From assembly GCF_003217495.1 (NCBI RefSeq), contig NZ_QJSW01000006.1, positions 314,534 to 366,288 on the forward strand: a stretch of 51,755 nucleotides of DNA, in the 5' to 3' direction. The notes beneath the pieces were generated by a model. It was not told the origin of the DNA. It made no database searches and worked only from the letters and a program-made list of their open reading frames with translations. How positions within the stretch are numbered: the stretch's first letter is position 1; each line of letters opens with the position of its first letter. The position numbers and the translations under genes were made by a program. The stretch comes from Paenibacillus barcinonensis (GTDB taxonomy: Bacteria; Bacillota; Bacilli; Paenibacillales; Paenibacillaceae). Positions 8,494 through 17,200 of the stretch are shown here, piece after piece.

Positions 8494-8525
8494 TAGCGAT
8501 AGTGCCTAAAGAGGCACTATCGCTA
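8494..8525 (-). terminator. Perfect 13-bp hairpin, probable terminator
   Basis: TAGCGATAGTGCC and GGCACTATCGCTA form a perfect 13-bp stem with a 6-base loop, between the stop of the secreted-protein gene (8531) and the start of the next gene. There is no T-tract on the minus side, so a processing or stabilising role is also possible. Confidence 0.55.
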
Positions 8526-8530
8526 CAAAA

Positions 8531-9100
8531 CTAACTAATATCTACATAACCTGTTGCAAATACTTGTGTGATTGTCGCCCATCCATCATGAGTTAGGATT
8601 CTTCCCGACAAGTAAGGTCTATATGAACCAGGTGCAAAATACGTATTCACTTCTTGACCATTAAATGATTTAACACCGCCTAACTGATACGTAGTTCTGT
8701 GTGTTCCCCCACCAATGGTTTCATGACCGGGAAAAGTAATAGATATATCTGCGTATGACATATAACCGCTGAATGCTCTTACAGAATAGTCGCATTTTAC
8801 ATCCCTTTGTCTATCATTACTGCAGGTTACAACCACTGTCCCGAATGAAGAACTCATTGGAGATATAATACTATCCGAAGTCTTGCTACTGTGATTGGAT
8901 GCTTCCAATTCTCTATCAAGTACAATCTCATACTCGGCATAACTATAATTTTCTGTAGGAACTACAATAGGTACTGTACTTTTAGTTTCTGTGACTGTGA
9001 TGTGCTTATAACTTGAATCAGCAAAAGAAGATGCAGGTAGTACAGTGACTACAAACATTAATAGAACAATACTCAAAAAACTAAGTTTTTTTAACATCAT
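8531..9100 (-). CDS. Secreted protein of unknown function
   Basis: 189 residues with a clear signal peptide (KK, then a hydrophobic stretch, cleavage likely after SSFA near residue 27). The mature part is Ser/Thr-rich, contains two cysteines (in TCSND and VKCDYSV) that could pair, and looks mostly beta. The double ATG follows GGAGATTGG. It sits between the prepilin peptidase and the partition operon, next to several other exported proteins encoded with the Tad pilus. Base composition is AT-rich. No family was recognised; a surface or accessory role is inferred from export and context. Confidence 0.6.
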   Translation of the reverse strand: MMLKKLSFLSIVLLMFVVTVLPASSFADSSYKHITVTETKSTVPIVVPTENYSYAEYEIVLDRELEASNHSSKTSDSIISPMSSSFGTVVVTCSNDRQRDVKCDYSVRAFSGYMSYADISITFPGHETIGGGTHRTTYQLGGVKSFNGQEVNTYFAPGSYRPYLSGRILTHDGWATITQVFATGYVDIS

Positions 9101-9227
9101 CCAATCTCCTTTGAATTCATTGACGAGGCCCCATCTATGTTATATATTACCATCCGATATAATCTCATGATCGCTATTTTGTACAGAGTTTTGTAAAATT
9201 TTGAAATCAACAGTAGTTATAGCACAT

Positions 9228-9665
9228 TTATAAATTGACTTTGAAGTGATATATGAGCAGAAATGCTGTCAGGAAGAATGGGGCCAGCGGGATCTGTCTC
9301 TTATTATCTCTACTAATTAGCAGCCCAATTATAGCAAATAACCCGGCTATGCCTAACAATAAGCAAAGGAAAATTAGGCTCTCATGCCACCCCAAAGCGG
9401 CCCCGACAACGGCCAGCAACTTGATATCCCCGCCACCAAAGGAACCCGGTCGAATTAATGCACAGATATATAAGATGCCCGCTCCTGCAATCACACCAAG
9501 CAAGTAATGAAAATACGGTTGATCAGCATACCCTATCCTTATTACAAGGAAGTAGCACAATCCGCTAAAAACCAATCTATCAGGAATTATCCGGCTCTTT
9601 ATATCGGTATACGTTGCCCATATCAAAATCACGAATAGCGGTAAGTCAATCCACAACAGTTCCAA
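9228..9665 (-). CDS. tadV: Prepilin peptidase, type IV (TadV/CpaA, A24 family)
   Basis: 145 residues, an all-membrane protein with about five to six hydrophobic segments. The A24 catalytic aspartates are visible in YTDIKSRIIPD (near residue 20) and in FGGGDIK (near residue 79, the GxGD motif). The short length without the N-terminal methylase domain is typical of Tad-type peptidases. It would cleave the Flp-like pilin at 20726-20986 and possibly the TadE-like proteins. Translation begins at a TTG after GGAAGGAG. It stands apart from the main tad block, after the secreted-protein genes. Confidence 0.85.
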   Translation of the reverse strand: MELLWIDLPLFVILIWATYTDIKSRIIPDRLVFSGLCYFLVIRIGYADQPYFHYLLGVIAGAGILYICALIRPGSFGGGDIKLLAVVGAALGWHESLIFLCLLLGIAGLFAIIGLLISRDNKRQIPLAPFFLTAFLLIYHFKVNL

Positions 9666-9718
9666 TGCTTCTCTCCTTCCTCTTCGTTAAAATTGTTTCT
9701 ACTTTATGCATAAAAAAA

Positions 9719-9740
9719 GCAGCCTCCTAAGAGACTGCTC
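9719..9740 (-). terminator. Intrinsic terminator
   Basis: GCAG/CTGC with additional pairs forms a stem whose minus-strand arm ends in GGCTGCTTTTTTT. No protein gene on the minus strand ends just here, so it may terminate the antisense RNA of the adjacent holin-like toxin locus. Confidence 0.65.
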
Positions 9741-9754
9741 ATAAATGATTATGA

Positions 9755-9760
9755 TATAAT
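9755..9760 (+). promoter_or_regulatory. Candidate -10 element for holin-like toxin mRNA
   Basis: TATAAT preceded by TGA, with a poor -35. It would start a plus-strand transcript near 9767 covering the holin-like toxin and ending at the hairpin at 10011-10030. Confidence 0.4.
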
Positions 9761-9784
9761 TGGAAATGCAACAGAATGGCATAA

Positions 9785-9945
9785 GGGCGGTCGGCTAGTC
9801 TCCCTGAAGAGAGGTGATGCCTGTGGAGATGAAAGATGTACTGACGTTGATGATTAGTTTTGCGGGGTTTACAGTACCCTGATTGGACTGATCGTAACCA
9901 TCGTCATTGCATTGAATAATCAAAACAAAAAGAAATAGACCGCCC
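9785..9945 (+). repeat. Inverted repeat GGGCGGTC/GACCGCCC of toxin mRNA
   Basis: GGGCGGTC at 9785-9792 and GACCGCCC at 9938-9945 flank the toxin frame. In the mRNA they would pair the 5' leader with the region after the stop codon, the long-range fold by which many type I toxin mRNAs hide their ribosome site. Confidence 0.5.
9823..9938 (+). pseudogene. Holin-like type I toxin, frameshifted
   Basis: A short hydrophobic frame with the family hallmark LTLMISF follows GAGAGGTG. Frame one starts at GTG 9823 or ATG 9829 and stops at 9882 after AGFTVP. The -1 frame continues with STLIGLIVTIVIALNNQNKKK and stops at 9938. Together they give the expected product of about 38 residues, with one membrane helix and a basic tail. 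The leader, the inverted repeat and the downstream hairpins are as in Bacillus/Paenibacillus holin-like toxin loci. One lost base (or a sequencing error) would explain the break; no good slippery heptamer is present at the junction. The antisense antitoxin is presumed to be on the minus strand. Confidence 0.6.
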
Positions 9946-10010
9946 CTGGTAAGATAAGTCTATTTCTTTTACCTACTTACAGCCACCGCCCTTAGAAGCG
10001 GCTGTTGCAG

Positions 10011-10030
10011 GGGACGGGTGCAACCGTCCC
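10011..10030 (+). terminator. Terminator of holin-like toxin transcript
   Basis: GGGACGG-GTGCAA-CCGTCCC followed by TTTCTTAT on the plus strand. It lies after another hairpin (ACAGCC/GGCTGT around 9980-10006). Confidence 0.75.
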
Positions 10031-10121
10031 TTTCTTATATTCTTATTATACAAACGAAAAATCATACATGCAATATTATTTTATAGCTGCAGCCTCTTGT
10101 AAAAACCTTAGACTGCTTGTA

Positions 10122-12497
10122 TTAATACCACGCTGATGTATCCCGTTTGGTTTGCCAATCATCGTACATACTACCGAATATCGTGATCTTCTTCGTGAAG
10201 CATGAAGAAAGATCATGCTGTCCCGCATGCATTGCAACGATTTTAAATGTGTATTCACCATCAGGAGCTTTCACATCGGTATAGAATTTACGCTCATAGA
10301 TATCCAAAAACTTCGATTTAAAACGCTCCCTTGGCAGTTCCCATGTTGCTGTTTTATCATTTCCACTGGTTTTTACCAGACCGATGCTGGTCACATACTT
10401 CCCTCGACTATCCCAAATATATGCTCTCACTTCTGTTGGACCTTTTAGTTCTCCACCAATCGGCTTTGCGGTTCCTTCCAAACCTTTAGGCACTTTCGTT
10501 TCCCAGTCCGTGGTATACGTTGTTTGAACTTTGATTTCAACACCATAACCGGCACGAGTAACCTCATTAGGATTCAGCTTCTTCTCCTTTGCCCAAGGGA
10601 TGATCTCCCAGCTTCCACGACTCTCCCGATCTTCGTCTTTCGGTTTTTTAGGGTCTGTAGCAATTCCTTGCTTTGTATCCAGTTCTGCATTAACAGTCAA
10701 TTTCTCGTTATACGTCACCTTCCGATTCTCCCAAATCGGATCGCTGTAATCGACATAACTTTCGCTACTTGTTCTCGTATTTCCCTTTGAATCTGTCCAG
10801 CTCACGGTTCGTGTCTTGGTTGGGTATCCCGTAATAAGCGGGTAAGTAACGTCCCAACTTGTTGTAGGCTTGGTCGTATCACAATAGGCATCGCCACCAT
10901 TCTTACTCACTGAGCAGCCTGTTATGGCAACATTGTTTGTACGGTCTTTATCAGGTTTCTCTTTATCGGGGTCAACCACAACAGTTAAACTGTGTATTCC
11001 AACATCTCCTGTCCATTTAAAACCGCCTACAGTAATCGGTGTATTGGCTGGCATGGTCTTACGTGTCTCATAAATCGTCTTCTGGCCATCTTCAATAAAT
11101 CGAATCAAGACATTGGAAACGTCCGTACCTCCAACATTTTTCACCTTAGCCGTTACGGTGGAAGATTGTCCTAATGTTAGTGCAGATGGGCTGGCGGTAA
11201 TGGATTGGGCAATGAGGTCATTTTCTGCTCCCTTTCGTTCGATGCGCCACTCACCATGAATACTGTTGTTATCATACGCTTTGGAAGGCGCTTCTAACGC
11301 CCGATCCTGATGATTAGGATTGTTGATCGTTGCATCCACTTTAATATAATACTTGCCTGGATCATCACTGATTTCTATTTTACCAAGCAAATAGCTCAGT
11401 TCTTGTCCGTCTTTAAGGCTCTTTGGAATGCTTTCGTTCATGGATGGCAACGAAAATTCAGCAGTTGCAGCTCCTCCTATCTTCACCTTAGCTGTCATCG
11501 GCATTCCGCGCTCACTCATATAGTCCGATGGAATAATCTCCTCTCCATTGTATCTATACTTGACCCAGAGCTGCCCTCCATCGGTAAGTGTCAATTTGGT
11601 CGGCACATAGTCCATGTTTTGATCTTCTTTTGGTAAGGTCACAGACTTGATCGCTGTTCGACCATAGCCGTCTTCGAGAATGATATCCACTTCTGTACCC
11701 AACACTTTAACAATGTCCTTAGCGTTGAATTTAATCGTATCAGTATAGGTTGGATCACTCGCCCGAAGTAGTTTCCCATCCGTGAGACTTACAACTTTGC
11801 TCATTTCGGGAAAGTCTCCCTTTTTCACAGCGACCAGCCGGACATTACGCTCCGTGTATCCATAGGCAGACAACTTTATGACAACTTGCTTACCTTGAGT
11901 GATGCTGAGTTCCGGCCATCTGGAAACGTTGAAATGTGCAACATAATTTTCCTCTGATAACTTTTGGTTGTGATCAAATTGTGCTCCCATTCTTTGGACG
12001 ATCCCTGCTGTTCTGACTAACTGCATGTTGTTCTCCAGTGTGTAGAGATACGGATGCTCTCCGCTATAATCGCTAGCTAATGAGATGAAAGTTTTCCTAT
12101 AATAATTGAGTTGTTTACTGTCAATTGACTGATCCTTCATTATTGCGTCAAACAGTGCACCCAGCCCATCTTCACTTCTGTAAGTAAGCCCAAATCCATT
12201 ATCCTTATCGAATTTAGGATCATCAGGCTTACGTTTCACATTAAAAACATCATAATTTCCAATTAACGTTTCACTTTTATCAGAGAAATTAAAAGAAGCG
12301 GTCCATCTTGATAATTGCCATGGACGCTCTAAGTTTTGCCCTATAACTGGTATATACCCATACAAATGATTCCCAGACGAATCATAGGTCAATGCTGGAA
12401 CAAACTTTTTAATCATCGGTGAATTAGTTGCAAAAGCTACAGTAAAAATTGAAAGAAATAGTATTCCGGTTATAACTACAATCTTAATCTTTCTCAT
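10122..12497 (-). CDS. Large exported protein with CARDB-type domain
   Basis: 791 residues with an N-terminal signal or anchor (RKIKIVVITGILFLSIFTVAFA). The middle, about residues 430-530, has the pattern of a CARDB adhesion module (SPSALTLGQSSTVTAKVKN...GGT, later GIHSLTVVVDP and DRTNNVA). The two cysteines just after it may form a disulphide. The C-terminal 200 residues are beta-rich with repeated Tyr/Trp/Thr patches. The ATG follows AAGGAGAGGAC. It is flanked by terminators and lies within the group of exported proteins next to the tad genes, so a cell-surface or pilus-associated adhesion role is likely but inferred. Confidence 0.65.
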   Translation of the reverse strand: MRKIKIVVITGILFLSIFTVAFATNSPMIKKFVPALTYDSSGNHLYGYIPVIGQNLERPWQLSRWTASFNFSDKSETLIGNYDVFNVKRKPDDPKFDKDNGFGLTYRSEDGLGALFDAIMKDQSIDSKQLNYYRKTFISLASDYSGEHPYLYTLENNMQLVRTAGIVQRMGAQFDHNQKLSEENYVAHFNVSRWPELSITQGKQVVIKLSAYGYTERNVRLVAVKKGDFPEMSKVVSLTDGKLLRASDPTYTDTIKFNAKDIVKVLGTEVDIILEDGYGRTAIKSVTLPKEDQNMDYVPTKLTLTDGGQLWVKYRYNGEEIIPSDYMSERGMPMTAKVKIGGAATAEFSLPSMNESIPKSLKDGQELSYLLGKIEISDDPGKYYIKVDATINNPNHQDRALEAPSKAYDNNSIHGEWRIERKGAENDLIAQSITASPSALTLGQSSTVTAKVKNVGGTDVSNVLIRFIEDGQKTIYETRKTMPANTPITVGGFKWTGDVGIHSLTVVVDPDKEKPDKDRTNNVAITGCSVSKNGGDAYCDTTKPTTSWDVTYPLITGYPTKTRTVSWTDSKGNTRTSSESYVDYSDPIWENRKVTYNEKLTVNAELDTKQGIATDPKKPKDEDRESRGSWEIIPWAKEKKLNPNEVTRAGYGVEIKVQTTYTTDWETKVPKGLEGTAKPIGGELKGPTEVRAYIWDSRGKYVTSIGLVKTSGNDKTATWELPRERFKSKFLDIYERKFYTDVKAPDGEYTFKIVAMHAGQHDLSSCFTKKITIFGSMYDDWQTKRDTSAWY

Positions 12498-12521
12498 TTG
12501 TCCTCTCCTTAAAAAAAAGAA

Positions 12522-12541
12522 GCCTGCATAATATGCAGACC
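12522..12541 (-). terminator. Intrinsic terminator
   Basis: GTCTGCATATTATGCAGGC hairpin followed on the minus strand by TTCTTTTTTTT, between the stalk-domain gene and the CARDB-protein gene. Confidence 0.85.
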
Positions 12542-12570
12542 CTTCATTATTGATTTGTTTATTGATAAAG

Positions 12571-13461
12571 TTACAACTCTTTCGCGGCTAAGATAACTTT
12601 GGTTAAGGTTGTAGCACCAATCCCTTTATTTGTAGCGAGAGCTACAATAGCATCATCTGTAATTGAACCGAACTTGGCGGCCATATCAGCATTTATTTTA
12701 CTATCTAAGAAAAGAGAATAGCCCTCTTGTTCGTTTTTCCCTGGGTAAACCAAGTTAATTGAAATCGAACCTTTATTTTCTCCCAGAGCATACGTATAGG
12801 TTTTACCAGAAACAAGTTTTGTACTGGCCATATCATTTGTCCAATAGGTAGCGGTTGCCCCCTTAGGAACAGTAAAGGTCAATTTCCCATTAGTTACCTT
12901 AGTATTATTTATGAACAATGCTTTTGCAAGATCATCAAATCCATCCTTGAACTGAAAATCACCATACATGTTGTCAACCTCAGTATCTGGTTCCGGCTCC
13001 TTGATCTCAGCTCCCGTGCTAATACTCACCAGCTTCTGAGCCTGATTCCATTTAACCTGTGTTCCTAGCGCTTCAGATACAAACCGTAATGGAACGTATA
13101 CACGTTCTTCCTGTAAACGAGCCGGTACATCCAACGTAATGATTTGTTCTCCAACCAGCACCTTCGAACTGTTTACCGTCATATAGATCACCTTGTCACC
13201 CAGCTTAATCGTCACGACACGATTAACCTTGTTACCTGAAGACTCTTTGCCATAAGATACCTTAGCCCCAAGAGACTCGCTCACAAATCGTACTGGAATC
13301 ATGACTCTGCTGCTCTCAAAATAAGGTTGAGCATCAGGGAAAGAAACCCGCTTACTATCGACCTTTACGCTCACATTTTGTTGAGCTGCCGATACTGAGA
13401 CAGTAGTTCCAAACAACATCATTACTGACAAAAACGCAATAGACACTTTCTTTTTCCACAT
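12571..13461 (-). CDS. Copper-amine-oxidase-type stalk domain protein, exported
   Basis: 296 residues from the ATG at 13461, which follows GATGAGGTG; the frame is open to 13524 but without a ribosome site. Signal peptide at residues 1-26 (WKKKVSIAFLSVMMLF...VSAA). Two stalk-domain repeats are visible at about residues 30-150, each with the characteristic VPVRFVSE-type motif (MIPVRFVSESLGAKV and VYVPLRFVSEALGTQV). The C-terminal part (DGFDDLAKALF onward) is unassigned. Such domains are abundant in Paenibacillus exported proteins and probably mediate wall or surface interaction. It sits between terminators within the pilus-associated exported group. Confidence 0.8.
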   Translation of the reverse strand: MWKKKVSIAFLSVMMLFGTTVSVSAAQQNVSVKVDSKRVSFPDAQPYFESSRVMIPVRFVSESLGAKVSYGKESSGNKVNRVVTIKLGDKVIYMTVNSSKVLVGEQIITLDVPARLQEERVYVPLRFVSEALGTQVKWNQAQKLVSISTGAEIKEPEPDTEVDNMYGDFQFKDGFDDLAKALFINNTKVTNGKLTFTVPKGATATYWTNDMASTKLVSGKTYTYALGENKGSISINLVYPGKNEQEGYSLFLDSKINADMAAKFGSITDDAIVALATNKGIGATTLTKVILAAKEL

Positions 13462-13570
13462 ATTCTTCACCTCATCAATGTATTTTAAGAATAAATGCTT
13501 TAACCAGTGTTCTTCTACTTGCATGCGCCAAACAAAGCAAATCCAAAATATCCCTATAAACTAAAAATAG

Positions 13571-13584
13571 CCCCTGTTAAGGGG
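13571..13584 (-). terminator. Intrinsic terminator
   Basis: CCCCTTAACAGGGG hairpin followed on the minus strand by CTATTTTT, after the 164-residue membrane protein gene. Confidence 0.7.
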
Positions 13585-13691
13585 TTATTAAACTAGAATA
13601 TATGAAATTGGTAGGATTTACTTTTTGGGCTAACTCCATTATACTTCCAGAATCAAGAAGTATCAAGAACTTTTGTTCGTTTTTTCATTAA

Positions 13692-14186
13692 TTATTCCTC
13701 ATCTTCAATCTTCTCAACTTTCCTGAATGAACGTAAGCGTGAAAAAGAGAAGCATGCTACCTTCACTCCATATTTAATACTGAAGAAGAGGTCCTTCCAT
13801 ATCCCGTGATGGAGGGATTCATAAACTTGTGCCCACATGCTAATTAATACAAACAATAGAATTACTGTTAGCCACAAAAACTCATACAGACAAAGAATTG
13901 ATATCAGCACAAATGGAGCCAGAAAAGTAAATCTCAAAGTTAGGAATATTTTTCTTATTAGCGGTATCGGTTCTATTTGAAGCGCAAATAAGAGAATTGT
14001 ATAGATTCCAAAAGCAACACATGCGATAGAAGAATATAATACTGTAATACGACTCCAAAATTCGTCTGGTGCTTCCATATAGAATTCTTTCAGAGAAGGA
14101 ATTGCCAATCCAATCCCTATAGACAAAAGTACGCACATTACAAAGTAATTGACCCGTCTCCAATGCCTAACCGTAACATCTGACAT
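13692..14186 (-). CDS. Hypothetical membrane protein with four to five helices
   Basis: 164 residues from the ATG at 14186, which follows GGGAGGAAAAGGT; the frame extends six codons further upstream. Hydrophobic segments lie at about residues 12-30, 40-65, 75-95 and 98-120, followed by a basic then acidic tail (RSFRKVEKIEDEE). No family was recognised. It sits directly after the giant SLH protein gene, separated from it by a terminator, so a role in its export or in pilus assembly is only a guess. Confidence 0.55.
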   Translation of the reverse strand: MSDVTVRHWRRVNYFVMCVLLSIGIGLAIPSLKEFYMEAPDEFWSRITVLYSSIACVAFGIYTILLFALQIEPIPLIRKIFLTLRFTFLAPFVLISILCLYEFLWLTVILLFVLISMWAQVYESLHHGIWKDLFFSIKYGVKVACFSFSRLRSFRKVEKIEDEE

Positions 14187-14228
14187 ACCTTTTCCTCCCA
14201 ACATTTTTTTACATTACAATATGGAAAA

Positions 14229-14247
14229 CCGCCCCTCAACAGGACGG
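14229..14247 (-). terminator. Intrinsic terminator after SLH protein gene
   Basis: CCGTCCTGTTGAGGGGCGG forms an imperfect GC-rich hairpin followed on the minus strand by TTTTCC. Confidence 0.65.
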
Positions 14248-14264
14248 CTCCTCAAAAGAAATGA

Positions 14265-17200
14265 CTATTTAGAGAATATACTGAGTGCTCTGTATATCAA
14301 TACGGAACTCTCTGCACGAGTCAGATTGTGCTTAGGTTTAAATGTTTCGTCAGGATAGCCAGTAATGATCTTCTCTACAGTGAGTGCCGCAACCTCTGGT
14401 TTAGCCCAAATTGCAATTAAGTTTCTGTCTTTGAAGTTCACTTCGGCCATAGGTACTTGATCATATGCTGCATTAGAAATCATTTTAGCGGCTTGCTCGC
14501 GGGTAACCATATCGAACGGTCTAAACTCCTTATCACTGAAACCATGAGCTACTCCATTCATTACCGCTGCTGTCAGCTCAGGAGCGTACCATGCTGTTCG
14601 TTGCACATCCTCAAAAGTAAGTTTAGCATCCGAAGTCTCTTGCAGTTCCAAAGCCCGCACTAGCATAGATGCAAATTCAACACGAGTGACTTGTCTTTCT
14701 GGTTCAAATCTCTTATCTGAGACACCTCTCACGATACCTTTCTCGAAAAGCGCAAGAATCGCCTCTTTCGCAAAGGACCGATCAATATCCTCGAATGTAG
14801 GTGTACCCTTTACTGGGAGCTGAGTCTCGTTAGAAGGTTCTTGCTTTGGCTGTAGTGGTTCCTCTTTCGTAACCGGGACAGTCTCATTTCCACCATAATA
14901 AGGAGTTAAGGTTCTAAACGAAGGAACAGGCGCAGCAGTGCCCTCGCCAGCATCGTTGAGTGGAATTAAGACCCATCCTGAATAATCCGTACTATTATTT
15001 AGTCCAGACACCGTATAGGATATTGCAGGAGTCGCAGCGCGCCCCAGTGAGCTGCCTTTGGCATCTACAATTTTATACTGTTCCGCACCCAAGGCTGCTT
15101 TCCAACTCACTACAACGGAGTCCAAAGTAACATCAGATATGTGCACTACCTGGTTAAGCTCTCTGTCTGTACTTCCCCAACCTCCAGGTAACATTTGTTG
15201 CGTTACCTTAGTCTTGACCCCTTCTCCACTCTCATTGACAACTGAAACATAAAAAGTATACGTTTTACCCGCTTCAAGCTTAGCCCATGTGAAACTCAAT
15301 TTCTCTGTTTCAGCTATGCTCTTCTCATTTTCATCATAAATCTTATACTTCGTCGCATTGGGCTTCTTGCTCCACTTTACGGTCATAGTATTGGATGTTA
15401 CTTTATCGACCTTCAATTCGGGAGCTGACGGTAGGGTGACAAATTTAAACTCGTTGGCCTCCCCATACCCTGACTCATTCCCAGCTTGAATCGTTGCTGA
15501 ATATTCCTGATCTCCAACCAACCCTTCTAACTCAAGTTCGGGTTTCGAAATCTCATACACCTGATCATCGAGCTTTAACTTATACTTATCCGCTCCAGTC
15601 ATGGTAGCCCAATGGAGAACAACAGATGTTTCCTGTATATCTTTCACTGTAATATGAGTAGGTGAAGCAGGTAAAGTTCTGACATGCAGAACGTCAGGAG
15701 TGCTTTGGCCACTCTCATTTTGCGCTACTACAGATAATTCGTGGTCAGCGCCTGCTTCTAAATCCTGAACCGTAGCATGATTTTGATCTGATGCAATCTC
15801 AAGTATGGGATCTCCTTTTAACATAACGACATACGTATCAGCCCCGTGAACAGCTTTCCAACTAAGCTCAACGGATGAAGCCGTTACTTTCTCTACAGTG
15901 ACAGCTACCTTGCTCGGTAATGTGAGCACATCCAAATCTGCTATGTCTCCAAAACCACTATCATTTTTAGCTGCTAGTTGATAGTTATATGCTGTAGCTG
16001 AATTCAAATCCTCATCTGTGTAACTCAACTCTGTCCCTTCATATACTTCTTGTAGCGAACGCAGTAATTGATAATGTGTTGCTGTTTCAGAGGGGAGCCA
16101 GCCCAAATCAACCTTGGTATCTGTGACTTGAACAATCTTGAACTCTCCCGGCGCAGAAGGCAATGAGATAAACCCATTGCTAACCACTTCACTGTAACCC
16201 GACTCATTTTTCGCTACCAGTGAAGTGAAGTATTGGCTCCCGGCTTTCAAATCACCAATAACATGTGTCCCAGCCTCCTGCCAAGTCTGCTCAGATACTT
16301 TTACAATTCCATTTTTCGAAGACTCATACAAGACAAAAAGATACCCCGTAGCTGAAGGTACGGAATCAAATGAAATTGTTGCTTTATCACTCTGATGATC
16401 TTCGAATCCGATCTTGATCCCATCCACCTTATTAGGAAGAGTTAATACTTTAAAGGAGTCTCCCACCGTCTCGCCAACATGATTTTTCACTTTAATTACG
16501 TAGTTATATTCCGTGCCCGCTTCTAACTTCTTATCTGTTAACTGATCTGTTGGATAATCTACTGTCCAAGCTTCTTTCGTTGTTTGATTGATGATTTCGT
16601 ATTGAATACCATCTGTAGTCGTTGTAGAAGGTAATGTCCAGCCAAGATCAACAGAATTGGTTGTTACTTGATTTACCTTTAACTTAGGTTTTTCAAGTTG
16701 AAATTGAACTTGATATGGTCCCCCAACGGATGTAGTCACTTTACCCGCCAAATCTAGTGCCTTAGCGTGGATATACCATTGCCCTTCACGATTTAAAGTA
16801 ACATGTTGAATGTCGGAACCTACCGTATCCCATGAAGAAGGAGACTCTTCGGATGAAGAAACTTTATACCATGTACTAGCTATGCCGCTATCGTCGTAAT
16901 AGGTAAGGGTTATATCCATGGGCTCACTTGTCCAGTTCAACTTAGAAGGGCTGAATGAAATCGTCGGTGCTGCTAAATCCTCCGTGACGGTGACATTTCT
17001 TTGGAACGTGTCTGACCACAGATTGCTATCATTTAACACTTTAAGAGATACTGTATAGCTCCCTGATCCCAAATTCCGAAAATCGTTAATCATCGTGGAA
17101 CCCGTGTACATTTCATTGCCATCTTTCGTTATGCTCCAGATTTTCTGAGTAATCACTCTACCCCCTGGATCATAGGACTGCTCTTCAACATTTAAAGGTT

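Noticed and set aside
9755..10030. Programmed -1 frameshift in the holin-like toxin
   Set aside because: The junction GCG GGG TTT ACA does not give a proper X-XXY-YYZ slip site; a lost base is simpler.
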